A stretch of 64,000 bases of DNA from Acanthochlamys bracteata (lineage: Eukaryota > Streptophyta > Magnoliopsida > Pandanales > Velloziaceae), in contig CM034135.1 in the NCBI GenBank assembly GCA_019914995.1, positions 6,760,501-6,824,500 of the forward strand, in the 5' to 3' direction. The translations under genes were made by a program, and so were the position numbers. Positions 43,901 to 57,300 of this stretch are shown one piece after another. The notes under the pieces were generated by a model. It did not search any database. It was not told the origin of the DNA and saw nothing but the letters and a program-made list of their open reading frames with translations. Numbering within the stretch: position 1 is the stretch's first letter; each line of letters opens with the position of its first letter.

Positions 43901-46900
43901 GATGATAGCGAGGAAGAGGGCAAAAAAGCAGTCTGGGGTGGGAGAAAAAACTTGTACTATAATGCTGATAATGTTGACTATGAGGTAATTTTGTGCATCC
44001 AGTTTTTGCTATTTCTTAGTTGATAATCTTCGATTACTTATATTCGTGTTCGTTGTATTGTTGCTTAATCTTTTCAATTTAATATTAGCTTCAATCAAGT
44101 GATGAGGAGGACCTACTCATGGAAGAAGAGGCTGAGGCTGTGAAGATTCAGGAAGAGATTGCAAAGTCTCTAACCATGCAAGAACTTGGGTACGAGGAAA
44201 TTGACCAGAAAGACAGTTATAGTGATGAGCAGGAGAAACCTTCTAAGGTAATGATTCTTTGTTAAGCTCCTCCTGTGGAGTTTTATGGATTTTTAAAGTG
44301 CTACACAGTGGATATTTTCCTGATTGAATGGGTTTGCATACAATTTTCCATGATTGAGACATTTCGAGATTTTAAGGAAGTTTAGGCTGAGGTATCAATT
44401 GATTTTGCACGTCTAAAAGTATCGAAGATGAAATGAATTAGTTGATAAAGATGTTGTTCTGGGCCTCATGGCAATTAAAGATGAAGCAGGATTACTTAAT
44501 GGATAAGATTTTTCATCCATTAGCAGGTTAGAAGAAAAAGACTTCCAGTCCAGGGTAAAGGAGGATGGGATTCTGTTGAAAGCCACCTGTAAATTCCCCT
44601 CACTTCATTAAGGTTGGATTCTTTGTGGAAGGATCCATGTAGCCTGATCCAAATTAGTTAAGGTTTGGCTGAAGAAGACTAGAAGAAGGTATCATTTGAT
44701 TTATGCCTGGGTTCTCATTTAAAAGTAGGCTCCTGTAGTTCTGCTATGTGATTAAAAATTGATTTCTCGGGAATTTATATGAGCTACTTACAACCAAAGA
44801 TTGGACTAGGTCCACTCAGTTGTCAAAAGTATATGGTCCCAAGTCTCTGAGTTGAGAGTTCTTGTTGACGAAATTGGTGGTTGCCAATGATCTACGCCTG
44901 TATCCTTTTCATTTGTTCTATTTTAATTTTATTTGCCAATTATCATCTCAAAAACTCCTTAAAACTAGAAAAAAATGCTGAAAAACCCAAATGTTGAGGA
45001 AGAAATGATAAATTTCAGTCAAGAATGTTATGCCCATTTTTGTTTAGTTATGAATTATTCAATTGGCTCCACGATTTAATTATATAAGCTTTTGAAATTG
45101 CTTTTTGCTATTTTTTTAGGTTTTATAGAATGTGTTATATCCTTGCCTTAGTAATGTCATGTATATAGGACATTGTGACCAAAGGAAAAGCTGCTATTGG
45201 GCATGGTGTGAAGTTTATGTCTGAAGATGGTGCTGCCGAAAGTTATGAGATCAAAGATATTAATGATCTATCCAGAGAGGAGCACGTGGATGTTTACAGG
45301 TAATGCTAAAGTAAACTTCAGCTTTTGTTGGAATATGCCTTCTTTTGATGCTTATTTGGCTGTATGTTTGCTGGAAACTGTAAGAAAGCTGTTTTGGTGT
45401 TCTGCTGAAATTGCTTTTGTTGAAAATAGATTCCAGTTATGTTCTGGTAGTCACACCACTTGCAGTTTAAACTTGCTGCTAATTTGTTTTATCCAGAGTT
45501 AAATGTTGTTTGTATTGGTTTGACTTATTGCATGTCATTTTGTTAATCAGTTGTATTCCTCTCGTAATTGTATTTTGGTTTTTACTTCCCTTGCAGTTCT
45601 GCCCCTGAACTAGTTGGTTTGCTTTCAGAGTTGAATGACTCATTTAGTGAAGTTGAAAAGCTGAAACTGTTCTTATCTGAGGTAATCCTTCTAACTTAAA
45701 ATGTCTATTCTTCCACTTTGCTGCTTGATGCAAAGGCAGCCGAAACTTTGTTTTTCTCAAGATGTATTTGCTTTGTCCTTCATGTTATTTTGAGATTAAT
45801 CTGGAGAGTTTATAATTCTGTATTTTGGAGGATCACTCATGTTTCATGAAACATTTGCTTTGTCAAAGGCGCAAAATGGAGATGTCTTGATGAAAGGGAA
45901 GATGGATTACTTTAAAGCTAAATATATTGATCATCTAACGTACTGTCAAGCTATTGCCTTTTTCCTACTTCTCAAGACAGAGGGATGCTCCATTCGTGGT
46001 CATCCAGTTATTCTACATCTCATGGAGATTAAGACACTGCTAGACAAGGTCTGCATTTTATCCTCCAAGAAATTGGGGGGGTTTTTGTTCTCCACTGGAA
46101 TTACTTCTTTTTTTTTTCATTTATTTTTTTCCTTTTCTGTCAAACTACTTGCTGAACTTGCTGAAGATGACCTGCTTGGTATTCCGTCGACGAAAGATCT
46201 CTGTTTAACAGCATTTTTTTTTCCGTGACACCTCTATCACAGATGAAGCAGATCGATCTGAAGCTTCCTTCCAATGTTGGTGACCACGTTAGTGATAAGT
46301 TCGCGAAGGACCCTGCAATTATGTTGTATCCTAAAATAAATTTAAATAAAGAAAATGTTCAGCAGCAACGTGTTGACATCATCAATGGGTCGTCTAAACA
46401 ACATTTTGTGGTAGTCTTCTTTACCACTTGTGCTCTCTCTCATATGAATATGGTGGGTTGCTCATTGATAACAGTTATACAGGTCGACAAAACAAACAAG
46501 TTGCAAGATGTTACGAAATCAGCTGGTTCTCATGATAATGTTGAGGTTATGCTTAACGCTAAGCAAATTTAACACCTCTTAAACTTTCATCTTTTAAACC
46601 CTTATTGTCTGATGAAAAATTAAACCTCACAGGAGAGGGGCATTGGATCACTCAGTAAGAAAATGATGAATTTAAGGGCAGAGCTTGAAGCAAAGTGGAA
46701 AGCAGCCTTGTCCAGTGCTAGTAGGAAATCTAATGATATAAACCTAGTGAACGGGTACTTTGTGGTATAATTTACCTTACACTAGATTATGAAAACTGGG
46801 CGTGGACGAAATTGATGTAAACTCAACTGTTTTTGTACAGACATCTAGATACTGCTACTGATTTTGATGATGAAGTGCAACATGCTGCAATAGCACAAGG

Positions 46901-49404
46901 TGCACCTGGTGGACACCCTCATCTTGTTGGTAAAGTACGGAAGTCTAAGGTATGCCATAACTTAATGGTATTACAGAGTACTACTTATTTTGTAGCTTAC
47001 TTGAATATAAATATTAGATGGGTAATTGCAAGCATGCACATTCCAGGCATTTACTTCATGCAAAATTATTGACAGGAGATATTTGATAATAGTAGATTTT
47101 ATTTGTGGATAGTGCTTTATTTATTTTGTTGCTAGCCCATATTAATTTGTCTTTGCAAAAGTTCAAGGGTGCATTTTAATCTGCTAATGTTGACTTTTAT
47201 AGTGTCTGTCATAAGTAAGATCAAGGTTTAAAAGAATCAAAATATTGATCTAAAGTTGTTGAATAGAGCCATCCCAGAGAACCTATCAAGCAATATGAGA
47301 GCCTATCAAGCAAAGTCATCAACTTATGTAAAAGTTCAGGTCCTGTTTGGATTCACCGATAAAGTGATCTTCCAGTTTCTCAAACATGGAGCTATGCTCT
47401 AACATTCCTATAGAGTTAAATCCAATCTAAACCAAAGCTGATCATAAGAACCTACTTCATACTTCATCTGAAGCAGTAGGAAATTTTATAAAACCAAAAC
47501 TTTGAAGATTCAATATCTTGACTCATGACCAATGTTTATTGTTGGGTATAATCTACATTGAAAAAACTCAATTCGATACCAAGAGAAAACTAGTAGGAAA
47601 TACTCATGAATGATAAATGTAACCAAGAAAGAAAATAACAATTACTAATAAAGGGTTCGTCTAGGGAAGCAGAAGAAGAAAGAAGAGAGGCTGAGTTGGA
47701 GGTATTGTGTGTTGGTACTTATCGGGTATAAAATCAATCTGCTTGTAGCTGCACAATCATGCTGGAAGTGGGGATGGGCTTTAGTCATTGCTGATGGCGC
47801 TTTAGGTTATAAAAGCTTTAGTTGCTGATGCTGTTGACTCTGGTAGCCGAGAGATCTGCTTTTGGTTGGCTTCCTTGCTTGAGACAAAAGCTAAAGATGT
47901 GACCCGAACCACAAGTGGTAGTGCAGATAGCTGTCAACAAGGAGCATTGTTTGTTTCAGCGGCAGGGAAGGGAAGAGAGAGAAGAATTAGTGGGGGATCA
48001 ATGGCTATTGGTGTAAATGGAAGTGGTGGGATAAAATTCCTTCTATTTTTTATTTTTAATCTAATTTAATAGTTATTTTAATTTAGTATTTATTTTTAAT
48101 TTATTATTTATTTTTAGTTAATAAGTTCTATTTTTTATTGTAATAATTTGTAATTTTAATATTTATCAATTGATTTTAATTAGTAGTAAAAAATAATAAA
48201 ATTATATGATCAAATTTATTTATATTTAAAAGCTGCTTTAATTTTGTTAAATTATATCTAATATTTATAAAATTAGATTAATATAAAAAAAATTAATCTA
48301 AAAGTTATATTAATAACATTAATTAAAATTATATTTATAAAATTAGTTTAGTTATATTAATAAAAGTTAGATTAATATAAATAAAAGGCAATGTGAGTCT
48401 TTTATAAAATATTTACTTTCGTTACTCATTCATTTACGTTTCTATCTAAACTTAGTTAATTGTTACCTTTACTATATGTTCAAACATCGTTAGGATAAAT
48501 AACTATTATTTTTTCTATCCGTCATTTTATTATTTTTTATATCCGTCTTCTTAATCTTATTTCTTACTCATGTATCCAAACATACCGTAAGTGTCGTGGC
48601 GACAAGTGAACACTTTAATTCTCCAATTTCAAGATTGTGTAGTTTGATCTCTCAACTAATAGATTTGGTCCATGTTGTATCTCTCCATAAGCAGTTAACA
48701 TCGTTTTGATAGTGAGGATGACAATGTTTTAAAACCGTTACTAACATATCAGTTCTTCTCTTGATTTTGTTTAAAAAGGTAACATTCAGTGTTAGTCTCC
48801 ACTAATGGCACCATGGTGACATTTTTAGAACAAAGTTTGCCATGTAAGGGATAAAATATGCACGATTTGTCTTTGAGGGAATAAAAATATTGGGAGGTTT
48901 GGTCAAGGGATCAAATATGTATGATTTGCACTTGAGAGACAAAGAGAATCATCTTTACCATCACTTGAGGGATTAAAATGTTTATTTCACTTAGGACCTG
49001 AGTAGCATTTTGAAAGAACTCTTTTATGGGATTAGAGTAGAATAGTATTGCAAGTGATGTACTATTAAAATTTAGTTTTAGAATACCATCACCAATATAT
49101 TGGGTGTTTGGTTTGTGTTGGCCTTGAGATACTAAAGTGGACTAAATGAGTTACTTTGATAGACATGAAAGTAGTAGCTTAGTATTAATGTATAGTTTAC
49201 TAGAGATTTTACTATGCTAATTTGATCATAGAAGCTAAAATCTTTGCTAATATAATGTTAGTCAAATACTCATCCCTTGCCCTAAGTTCTTGAAAATTAT
49301 AGTTTTGGGGAATTGTGATGGTATTTTTCATACCTTACAATGTATTGCATGACTTCTTTTTTTTTTTAACATATATTAAGATTATCATGATATTTTATGA
49401 ATTA

Positions 49405-49437
<33 letters not shown>

Positions 49438-50971
49438 CATATATATATACATATATATATGTATATATATACATATATATATGTATATATATATATATAG
49501 GAGAGGGGCACTCCTCTTCCTAAAAGCACTCTGGCTCACTTTATGGGCATTTTTGGCCGTGAAGATATCTAAATTTAATTTTTATCGTTGGATATAAAAA
49601 CTATGAGTTGGTAATATGTTGACAAAATTTTAGCTCAATTGGACCACGAATCGATCTCCATCCGATCACTTGATCAACATGACACAAAATGAAAATATAT
49701 ATATTTTGTCAAGTTTTAATATTTGTATTATCTTGATCAAGTGGATGGATGGAGGTAGATTTGTGGTTTATTTGAGTTGAAATTTTGTTAACATAATACC
49801 GCTTATAGTTCTTCATATCTAACAGTAGAGATTGAAGTTAGAAATCTCTACAGCAAAAAATGGCGATGTAGTGCGCGGGAGTGCATTTAGGGAAAGGAGT
49901 GCTCCTATCCAAGGAGGGATAGGGGCACTCTCTCTTCGATTTATGGCCAGGGTGACCTCTATATCTAATCTCCACCGTTGGATACGAAAAACTATGAGTT
50001 AGAAATCTATTCATAGAATTTCAGCTTAATCAGACCACGAATTCACTTCCATCCGATCACTTGATCAAGATGATAGAAAGTAAGAAAATTTAAAAATATA
50101 TATATTGTATCATTTTTGTCATCTTGATCAAGTAGCCGGATGGAGGTGAATTTATGATCCGATTGAGATAAAATTTTATGGGTAGATTTTTCACTCATAG
50201 TTCTTTATATCCAACGGTGGAGATTGGATTTCGAGGTCACTCCCGTCATAAAATGGGGAGGGAGTGCCCCCATACCTCACTCTTAGGGGCACCCCATTTC
50301 AAAAAGATGCGTAAAAATTTTAAATATAATCTCCATCATTGGATATAAAAAATTATGAGTTATAAACATGGTAGAAAGGTGCGTAAAAAATTTTAAATAT
50401 AATCTCCACCATTAGATATGAAAAATTATGAGTTATAAATACGGTAACAAAATTTTAGTTCAATCGGGCCACGAATCGATCTCTATCAAATTTTTTTATC
50501 AAAATGACATAAAAAGAAAAACAAAATTTATCAAAATTTATTATTTATATCATTTGATCGAGAGCCGGATCGAGGTTGATTTTTATTTCAATTGAGTTGA
50601 AATTTTGTCAGAATATTTTTGATTAATAGTTCTTCATATCTAACCAAAAAGATTGAATTTGAAATTCTAGACGGAAAAGAGTGCCCCTATGTATGTGTGT
50701 GTGTGTGTGTATATATATGTGTATATATATGGGCAGGGTTAAGCGTTCATGCCACTATAGGCACTCAACAGGTACTCGCCGCTATGCTGGCCAAAATGGA
50801 GTCTTTTAAATTTAATTTTTACCGTTGGATATGAATAACTATGTGTCAGAAATATGCTGACAAAATTTCAGCTTAATGAACTACAAATCGATCTCCATCT
50901 GATCATTTGGTCAATATGACATATATAGTAAAAATAGGTCTAGCCGGTGATTGCTTATAGTGGCATGAGTG

Positions 50972-51002
<31 letters not shown>

Positions 51003-52892
51003 GGGAAAGGATAGGGGCACTCTAACTCTTATGCACACTTCACGGCCGTTTGTGGCTGTGGAGACTTTCAAATTTAATCTCTACTGTTGGATATGAAGCA
51101 TTACAAGTCATTAACATATTGACAAAATTTCATCTCGATCGGATTACGAATAGACTTTCATCCAGTCATTTGATAATGATGACACAAATAGTAAAAGTTA
51201 AGAAAATATATATATCTCCTTTTTTAGTCATCTTGATCAAGTGGCCGGATGGAGGTCAATTTGTATTCCGATTCAGATGAAATTTTGTCAGCATGTTAAC
51301 ACCTTGCAATGCTTCATATCCAACGGTAGAGATTGGATTTGAAGGTCTCCACGGCCACAAACGGCAGTGGAGTGCACTGGAGTGTGTATAAAGATTAGAG
51401 TGCCCCTATCTCTTTCCTATATATATACATGTATATGTATATATATTAATGTAGGTCTTAAAATTTTTTGTAATTGAGCATTTTTTGTTATAGGCCAATT
51501 TTTTCCATCCCGATTAGTTATTTCATTCTCAAATGATTTGTGAAACATGGATAACTTCCTGCGTACATTATTGTATTTTATTAGCTAAAGTTGGGTGGCA
51601 CCCTCACTTTAGCAAGCAAAGAGTTGCCACATTTGTTGGGATTTGAAATCCCTGTTTCACATGATCCCAGTCCTGGTTGATAGTGCAATTTCTATTTTAT
51701 CTGTTCTTCAACTGTAGGAGGGTTTGATTAGGATTGTTTAAGCAACTCGTGTAATCGTTGACCATTGGCGATTGATTATGAGTCGCTTTGTTGAGGTCAG
51801 AAGCGAATTGTGAAAAAGTGTTTAACTCCATCATTCAGTTAGTTCTAAATTTTATTTGCCGCCTACTTGTTTCATGGTGTGGCTTTTCACATTCCAATTT
51901 CTCTGGATTTTCTGTTGACTTTCTTTCTAGACGTATTTCAAAGTTCAAGTATCAAATTTTCTCGAACGTTGATTTTACTTTGTTGTTCTTTTGAGCTTCT
52001 TAAGTGGAATGGTGACTGAAAGTTCCCGTTGTTTTATTTTTAATGACTTGAAAATATTCTTTGAAGCTCGCATCTGGTGATGATGACTTACCCATGAGAG
52101 ATGACATTGGTGAGAGGCGACGAAAACATGAACTTCGAGTTCTTGCTAGAGCTGGAGCCAATTCTATTGATGGAGATGAGGGAGATAAAGATCTCAAATT
52201 CAAAGATATGGATGCTGATGTCCAAGATGATGCTGATGTGTCAGGTTCAGAGGATGAATTCTACAGACAGACAAAGAAGCAGCATGTAGAAAAACTACTC
52301 GCAAAAGCGGATCTATATACAAGGTATGAAAATATTTTTGACTAATAACTTAAAAATTTGGCTAAAGTGGGGTTGGACTTGATAGTTGAAAGTATTACGT
52401 TATGAGATTCTTAATTATGATATTCGAGCATTTTGTTAACATGCTATTTGTGATTTCTCTTCAGATCGTCAACGGTCCCTTCTGCGTTGGATGATGAAGT
52501 GGATGGTAAACGGCAGATTACTTACCAGGTTTGAGACCATATCTGATTATAATTTTAGGTGCTAGCTTTCCTTTCGGATTGGTCTTAATTTGTGTAATTT
52601 CCTGTGGAGCCAGATGGAAAAGAATAGAGGTTTGACCCGTGCTAGGAAGAAACTGACTAAGAACCCCAGAAAGAAATACAAGGTAATGGTTGTGGCAGCT
52701 GCTATCTAATCACATTGTGGTTATTTTAGTAACAACAAACTAATAAATCCCTTTTTTCAGATCAAACACCAAAAGGCACTGATTAGGAGGAAGGGGCAAG
52801 TGCGCGATATCCGGAAGCCTAGCGGTCCATATGGAGGTGAAGCAACTGGAATTAACACAAATGTCAGCCGAAGTATTCGGTTCAAAAGTTGA
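40997..52892 (+). CDS. UTP3: SAS10/UTP3 small-subunit processome protein
   Basis: Seventeen exons, 659 aa: 40997-41117, 41255-41302, 41433-41473, 42811-42892, 43836-43984, 44089-44247, 45169-45299, 45597-45681, 45869-46048, 46243-46410, 46483-46545, 46633-46754, 46841-46949, 52067-52323, 52465-52528, 52614-52682, 52761-52892. All junctions keep frame. The protein has a basic start ([12 protein letters not shown]), acidic Asp/Glu belts (about residues 45-150), the Sas10/Utp3/C1D domain (about 245-332, with [18 protein letters not shown] and [17 protein letters not shown]) and the C-terminal Sas10 domain ([20 protein letters not shown] to SIRFKS). In yeast and Arabidopsis (THALLO) it acts in the nucleolus in 18S rRNA processing and is essential. 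Intron 13 is 5.1 kb and full of transposable elements; intron 10 is only 72 nt and open in frame. The promoter carries site II and telobox motifs. Confidence 0.95.
46950..48606. other. First part of UTP3 intron 13
   Basis: Contains unidentified inserted-looking sequence. The 47.2-48.0 kb part is less AT-rich with an unsupported ORF (47866-48069). The 48.06-48.6 kb part is AT-rich, with repeated ATTAGATTAATATAAA-type motifs. Confidence 0.35.
48607..48995. mobile_element. Non-autonomous TIR element (family G)
   Basis: Left AACACTTTAATTCTCCAATT, right CACTTGAGGGATTAAAATGT: inverted ends about 25 bp long with several mismatches. Non-coding, in UTP3 intron 13. Confidence 0.45.
49404..49499. repeat. 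(CT)n-(TA)n microsatellite
   Basis: About 13 CT units run into a TATATATACATATATG tract that directly abuts the first hairpin MITE. Confidence 0.9.
49500..49910. mobile_element. Hairpin (Micron-like) MITE, copy 1
   Basis: Begins GAGAGGGGCACTCC after a (TA)n tract and ends GGAGTGCTCCTATCC. The two halves are inverted copies over most of their length: CTCCATCCGATCACTTGATC is matched by TCTTGATCAAGTGGATGGA. Confidence 0.8.
49911..50280. mobile_element. Hairpin MITE, copy 2
   Basis: Begins GGGATAGGGGCACTCTC and ends GGGAGTGCCCCCATACC. Arms share CACCGTTGGATACG / TATCCAACGGTGGAG and the central TTGATCAAGATGA pair. Abuts copy 1 directly. Confidence 0.8.
50281..50690. mobile_element. Hairpin MITE, copy 3
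   Basis: Begins TCTTAGGGGCACCCC and ends AGAGTGCCCCTATG, running into (TG)n(TA)n. The left arm has an internal duplication of about 65 bp (two TGCGTAAAAA...TAAATATAATCTCCA units near 50310 and 50380). Confidence 0.75.
50731..50976. mobile_element. Hairpin MITE, divergent shorter copy 4
   Basis: Flanked on both sides by (TA)n. The termini pair CATGCCACTATA with TATAGTGGCATG, so this is a separate subfamily. The left arm shares ACCGTTGGATATGAA and GATCTCCATCTGATCA with the other copies; the right arm is shortened. Confidence 0.7.
51002..51420. mobile_element. Hairpin MITE, copy 5 (best preserved)
   Basis: Sits between two (TA)n tracts. Arms of about 200 bp: GATAGGGGCACTCTAA and TTAGAGTGCCCCTATC are perfect inverted 16-mers. 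CACGGCCGTTTGTGG with CCACAAACGGCAGTGG and TTGGATATGAAGCATT with AATGCTTCATATCCAA also pair. Non-coding. Confidence 0.85.
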
Positions 52893-54383
52893 AAATATTA
52901 TTCAGTTTATCAAATTATCTTTAGTTTATTTCCAGTACTATTGTACCGTAAAATATATTGCTGTAGCCGTCAATTTTCCGTGCAATTGTAATTTTATGTG
53001 TATTTAAAGAACAAATTTTGTAGTGGAAATTTTTACAGCATAGCTGACATTGCTGTGGGAAGTCTGGTACATTTAGCAACTGCTGCCTGCGCCTTCATTC
53101 GGGCAAGGACTAAACTGGCTTTCAACAATATTATGCATCTCTCGTAGTGTTTAACACTGTCCTATTTAGATCAATAAAATAATATATCGTTCAATATAGA
53201 ACAGTATCACAGCTCAATTCAGAACATTGGTTGAGATATGCTGGGTGTGATATGGAATGTGTTATATTCTTTTTTGGTATGGGGCAATCTGGCATTTTAG
53301 ACTTCTATAATATTTCTTCCGAACAAAGAAATCAACCAATCAAGTTAAAATTTGCAGGACCTGTCCAGGGTGCATGATAAAAGATATCAAGGATGTTGGG
53401 CTCATGATGGCATCCTGCAATCATTCATAGAGATTTGCTTACACATTTACAAAAACACAACTAAGAATCAACGCATAGTAGTAGATCGTTAATCCTTCAT
53501 CGATATAGATGATACAGTAAAATGTCATGGACACATAAGAAAGAGATAAGCAACACACATGTAAATGTACTTTGTGAAGCCATTGTTAATGGTGGTTCGA
53601 TTTCCATGGTGGTAAATTACGTCAGAGAGAAACTCTGAAGGGTAAATTTGCTCGAGAACCGATAGGAAGTAGAGTTAATGGGGTAAATTTTGCTCTAGAA
53701 CCGGTGGAAATAAGGCCAACGGGAAGGATTTTATGGATGCGATCGAAAAGTTTGGGGAGATAAACGCTGCCAGTAGAAAACTAATTTGAATTCAAAATGA
53801 TTTTTCCTTTAGTAATTTGTTTAATTGTTTCAAAAGTTTTGAATTTTCATCCGTCAAGGATATTTGGATATAAATATTATTGTACGATTCAGAAAAAAAC
53901 TTATCTAAACAAAAAATCAGAAAAACAAAAGGAAGGTAAATGAGTTATTTAATAAAAAATGTTTAGAAATTCGGAGCAAGTCTTCATCAAGTGGTATCTA
54001 CTCTAAGAATAGAGAAACTGGGATGTGATTGAGTGCGCATTTAGCTTGCTCTACTGTTTCAGAGTTTATGTAGAAGCCATACGTTGCTATAGCCGTAGGA
54101 AAGGAATAAGAAACAAAAATTGTTTACAAGAGAGAACGATTTCAATATTAAAAAGTTAACATTAGAGACTTGAAATTACATCAGATCATGGAGAACAACA
54201 AAGAACCTAGGGCAGCAGTTTAAGGACATACACTTTGGGACATACGTGCAAGAAATGAGCACGGCCTCTTACCACAGTACTGCTTCTTGAAGTGGCCTCA
54301 TCTGAACTAAAAGTATCATTTGTGTTGTACAGTATTTTGAATCCTTCTATTTTGGCTCCATCTGTGCATTGAGCATTATTGCA
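52893..54383. other. Convergent spacer between UTP3 and the AGPase gene
   Basis: Contains the 3' UTRs of both genes and unique-looking sequence. A 41-bp imperfect tandem repeat lies at 53640-53722. No further gene is seen. Confidence 0.5.
53640..53722. repeat. 41-bp imperfect tandem duplication
   Basis: GGGTAAATTTGCTCGAGAAC at 53640 and GGGTAAATTTTGCTCTAGAA at 53681 start two head-to-tail copies. Confidence 0.75.
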
Positions 54384-57300
54384 TCATATTGCAAACCCAT
54401 CTGGAATTGTTGAGTTTTTTAGTACGACTGTAATCCCAGACCTGATGTAGAAGCCTTCTGAAGCACGGTCTGCCTCTAGAACTCCCTGCATACACCAAAG
54501 AAATATCAAGCAGTAAAATGACTGGTAAATACAGTGAGATAAATATCTTGTCTAAAGCTGTGGCATAACTATACAATTATGTAACATCTAACCAGTATAA
54601 TAGCTTCTAGTGGGAAAATGGCTACTGAAAAATGTGTTACTTGGTTGTAGCGGAGGAAATAATAGCTTTTTACAATATTATACAATACTAATAGAAGAAA
54701 AGAGGGATTCATACATCTGAATTTGATATAGTCACGCTCTTTCCGATCCTTGCATTTTTATCTATAATGCAACCCCTGCAAGTGAAGAGATAGACATCAA
54801 AGAATTACTTAAAAAATGGGAGTAGAACATCTTTTTAAGATGGCAAATTTTAACAAGCCATAAAACAAATCATAAAGTTAGTGTATAGGCATGCACAACT
54901 ATTATGCAATCAAAATATAGAACATTATATGATACTATACTAGAATGAAATATACTTGATCTTAGTGTTATTCCCTATGCCAAGAGGAACTCCTCCTTCA
55001 GCTTGAAGTGATGCAATTTCTGCATCAGTTTCATAGAAGTCAGCACCTAGCACAACGGTGTCCTGCATTATGTGAATTGCAAAAACTAAACATCTATTGG
55101 CAAAAACATGACATTCAAATCTGTGATGCTCATAAAACTAACCTTCAAATGAACATTAGAGTTTATTCTTGATCTGATGCCAACCACACTGTGTTCTATT
55201 AAACAGTTATCCAAAAAGCATCCATGGGAAACAATTGAATCAACAACCTGGGCATAGCTTTATGCAAACGTGTCAGGGTATTGTAGGATCTAAATCTCTA
55301 TAAGATAGAGAATTCATATATAATAGAAATAACACTATAAGCATATGAGGTGGGGATAAGTTTTTGGATACACTCAGTAGATAACTTTCTCCGGTAAACT
55401 AATCCGTTGAAAAGCTACCGTTAAGAATGTGATTCAATTCACTACAAAAGAAAACACATGTTTGTGATGATCGCTTTTGATTGGTGAGCCTACCAAAACG
55501 TAGTAGACCAAGTCTACATAAAGTACTTCTGTGAGACTGCAAGTGGGAAGGCTGTTGAATATGCAAGCATATGAAGTTGAATTTACTTCTATTTTCTTAT
55601 TTTCTCTAGCACAGGAGCTCACTGTTGGACATCATCACCAACATAGAGACGACTGTGTAAATCTAACAAGAACAAAAAATGAATACTTAGATGCAAGGTA
55701 CTAATGCCTTCTAGTTGGACCAATACGCACACTTACAGTAGTACTCAATACTAACATCATTTCATCTTCAGAGTACACAATATCAGTGTACTATGGTCAT
55801 GGATGTCACAATTGACTCAAAGATATAAATTTATTTAAGGAATAATTTCAAGTGGCAAAAGAACATAACTGACCTTGCTATCGTCTACTTTTGATGGAGG
55901 CAAGTTTCTTCTAGATGTGTATATTGGTTTCATTGCGTCATAAAAACTGAATCTAGGTGGCTGAAGTCAAGAAAATTAACATCAAATTGAATGAAATTTA
56001 AGAATATAAAAACTTTAAAAGAAACTTAAACACGATTAGCTACATGAGTAGTTAGGAAATATAGTCATAGCATATTGCAAAAGGAAGAAGTACGGGAGCA
56101 TTTTTCTGATGAAAGTACCTAAATGCTAGTAAATGGACAAGAACAAAGTAAGAGAAGCACAAGTATTTGTGTCAGAATTCAAAGTGAAGTGGTAAATTGC
56201 ACATAAGGAGCTCAGATGCTTCAACCCCTTTTAATTGCCAAATGTCTAATTGATAGATAAGTTACAGGTAAAAGAAGTTACCCAAATAGTAGAGGAATCA
56301 GTTAACTAGAGCAACAGTCTAATGTTTAATGTGGACATAAGTAAACAAAACTTAGAGCCAATGAGGATTTGTTCCTAGAAAAATTCAAGTTGTATGAAAT
56401 CAGACTAAGACAAAGTTTCATTAGCTCTATGGTATGCAAATACTTAATACGCACATTAAAAAATCATTATGCTGAATCCATAAATGAAATGATCGTATGT
56501 TACAGTCAAGAGCAATATACCTTTCGAAAATGTACATCCGCTTACAAGTGTACGCAACACAGATGCATTTGCCCAAACACATGCATAATTGTAGCTAGAT
56601 AACTTACATGTTCTGTAAGAGCAAGATTTGCTTCAAAAAAAGATTTTATCGTGCCAATATCCTCCCAATAGTCATTAAAAAGATATGCCTGCATTGGGAA
56701 AACATCAACCAACAGGTAGAATGGATGAATTCTAGCTAAACAAAGAGCATATTGCACATGACAATTCATAATATCTATGACACTGGAACACCAGATTCAT
56801 ACCTGGAATGGGCATGAAAGGCATATGGATGTGCAAAAATAGAAGTTTTTACTTTAGAAGGAGCTCTACGACGATTGCTATGGTTCTTTGTCAAAAGACA
56901 AGAATTTTCTAGTACTAAACTTATTCATTCCACTAGATGCTTTCCTATATACGCACAAATAGATTGCAGTAATATCTTAAAGTCAGGAAACCATTGTTCA
57001 ATATCCCTGTCTTTGCATTCAAGCATATAACAAAGATTCCTAGACGGGAGACAGTATACACCAAAAAGCCCCTGCTAGCTTGAGCGATAAAGAAGCACCC
57101 AGTGCTAGATATACAATTAATCAATTATGACTAAAACCTAGTCAACCATATTGCTCTTCACAGAATTTTATGAAGGACCAAGCAACATGATTTTATGTGC
57201 CTCCATATATATCTTTCCTTTTTTTTAAAAAATTTTTTTTTAGGGAGAGATAGAGATGCCTTCATATGTCTAATACAACAACTAATCCTAATCCACAATG

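Noticed and set aside
47866-48069. 67-codon frame in UTP3 intron 13
   Set aside because: No recognised motif, inside an intron with transposon-like surroundings.
49315-49597. Two open frames over the CT/TA microsatellite
   Set aside because: Products are Ser-Leu and Tyr-Ile repeats encoded by simple sequence.
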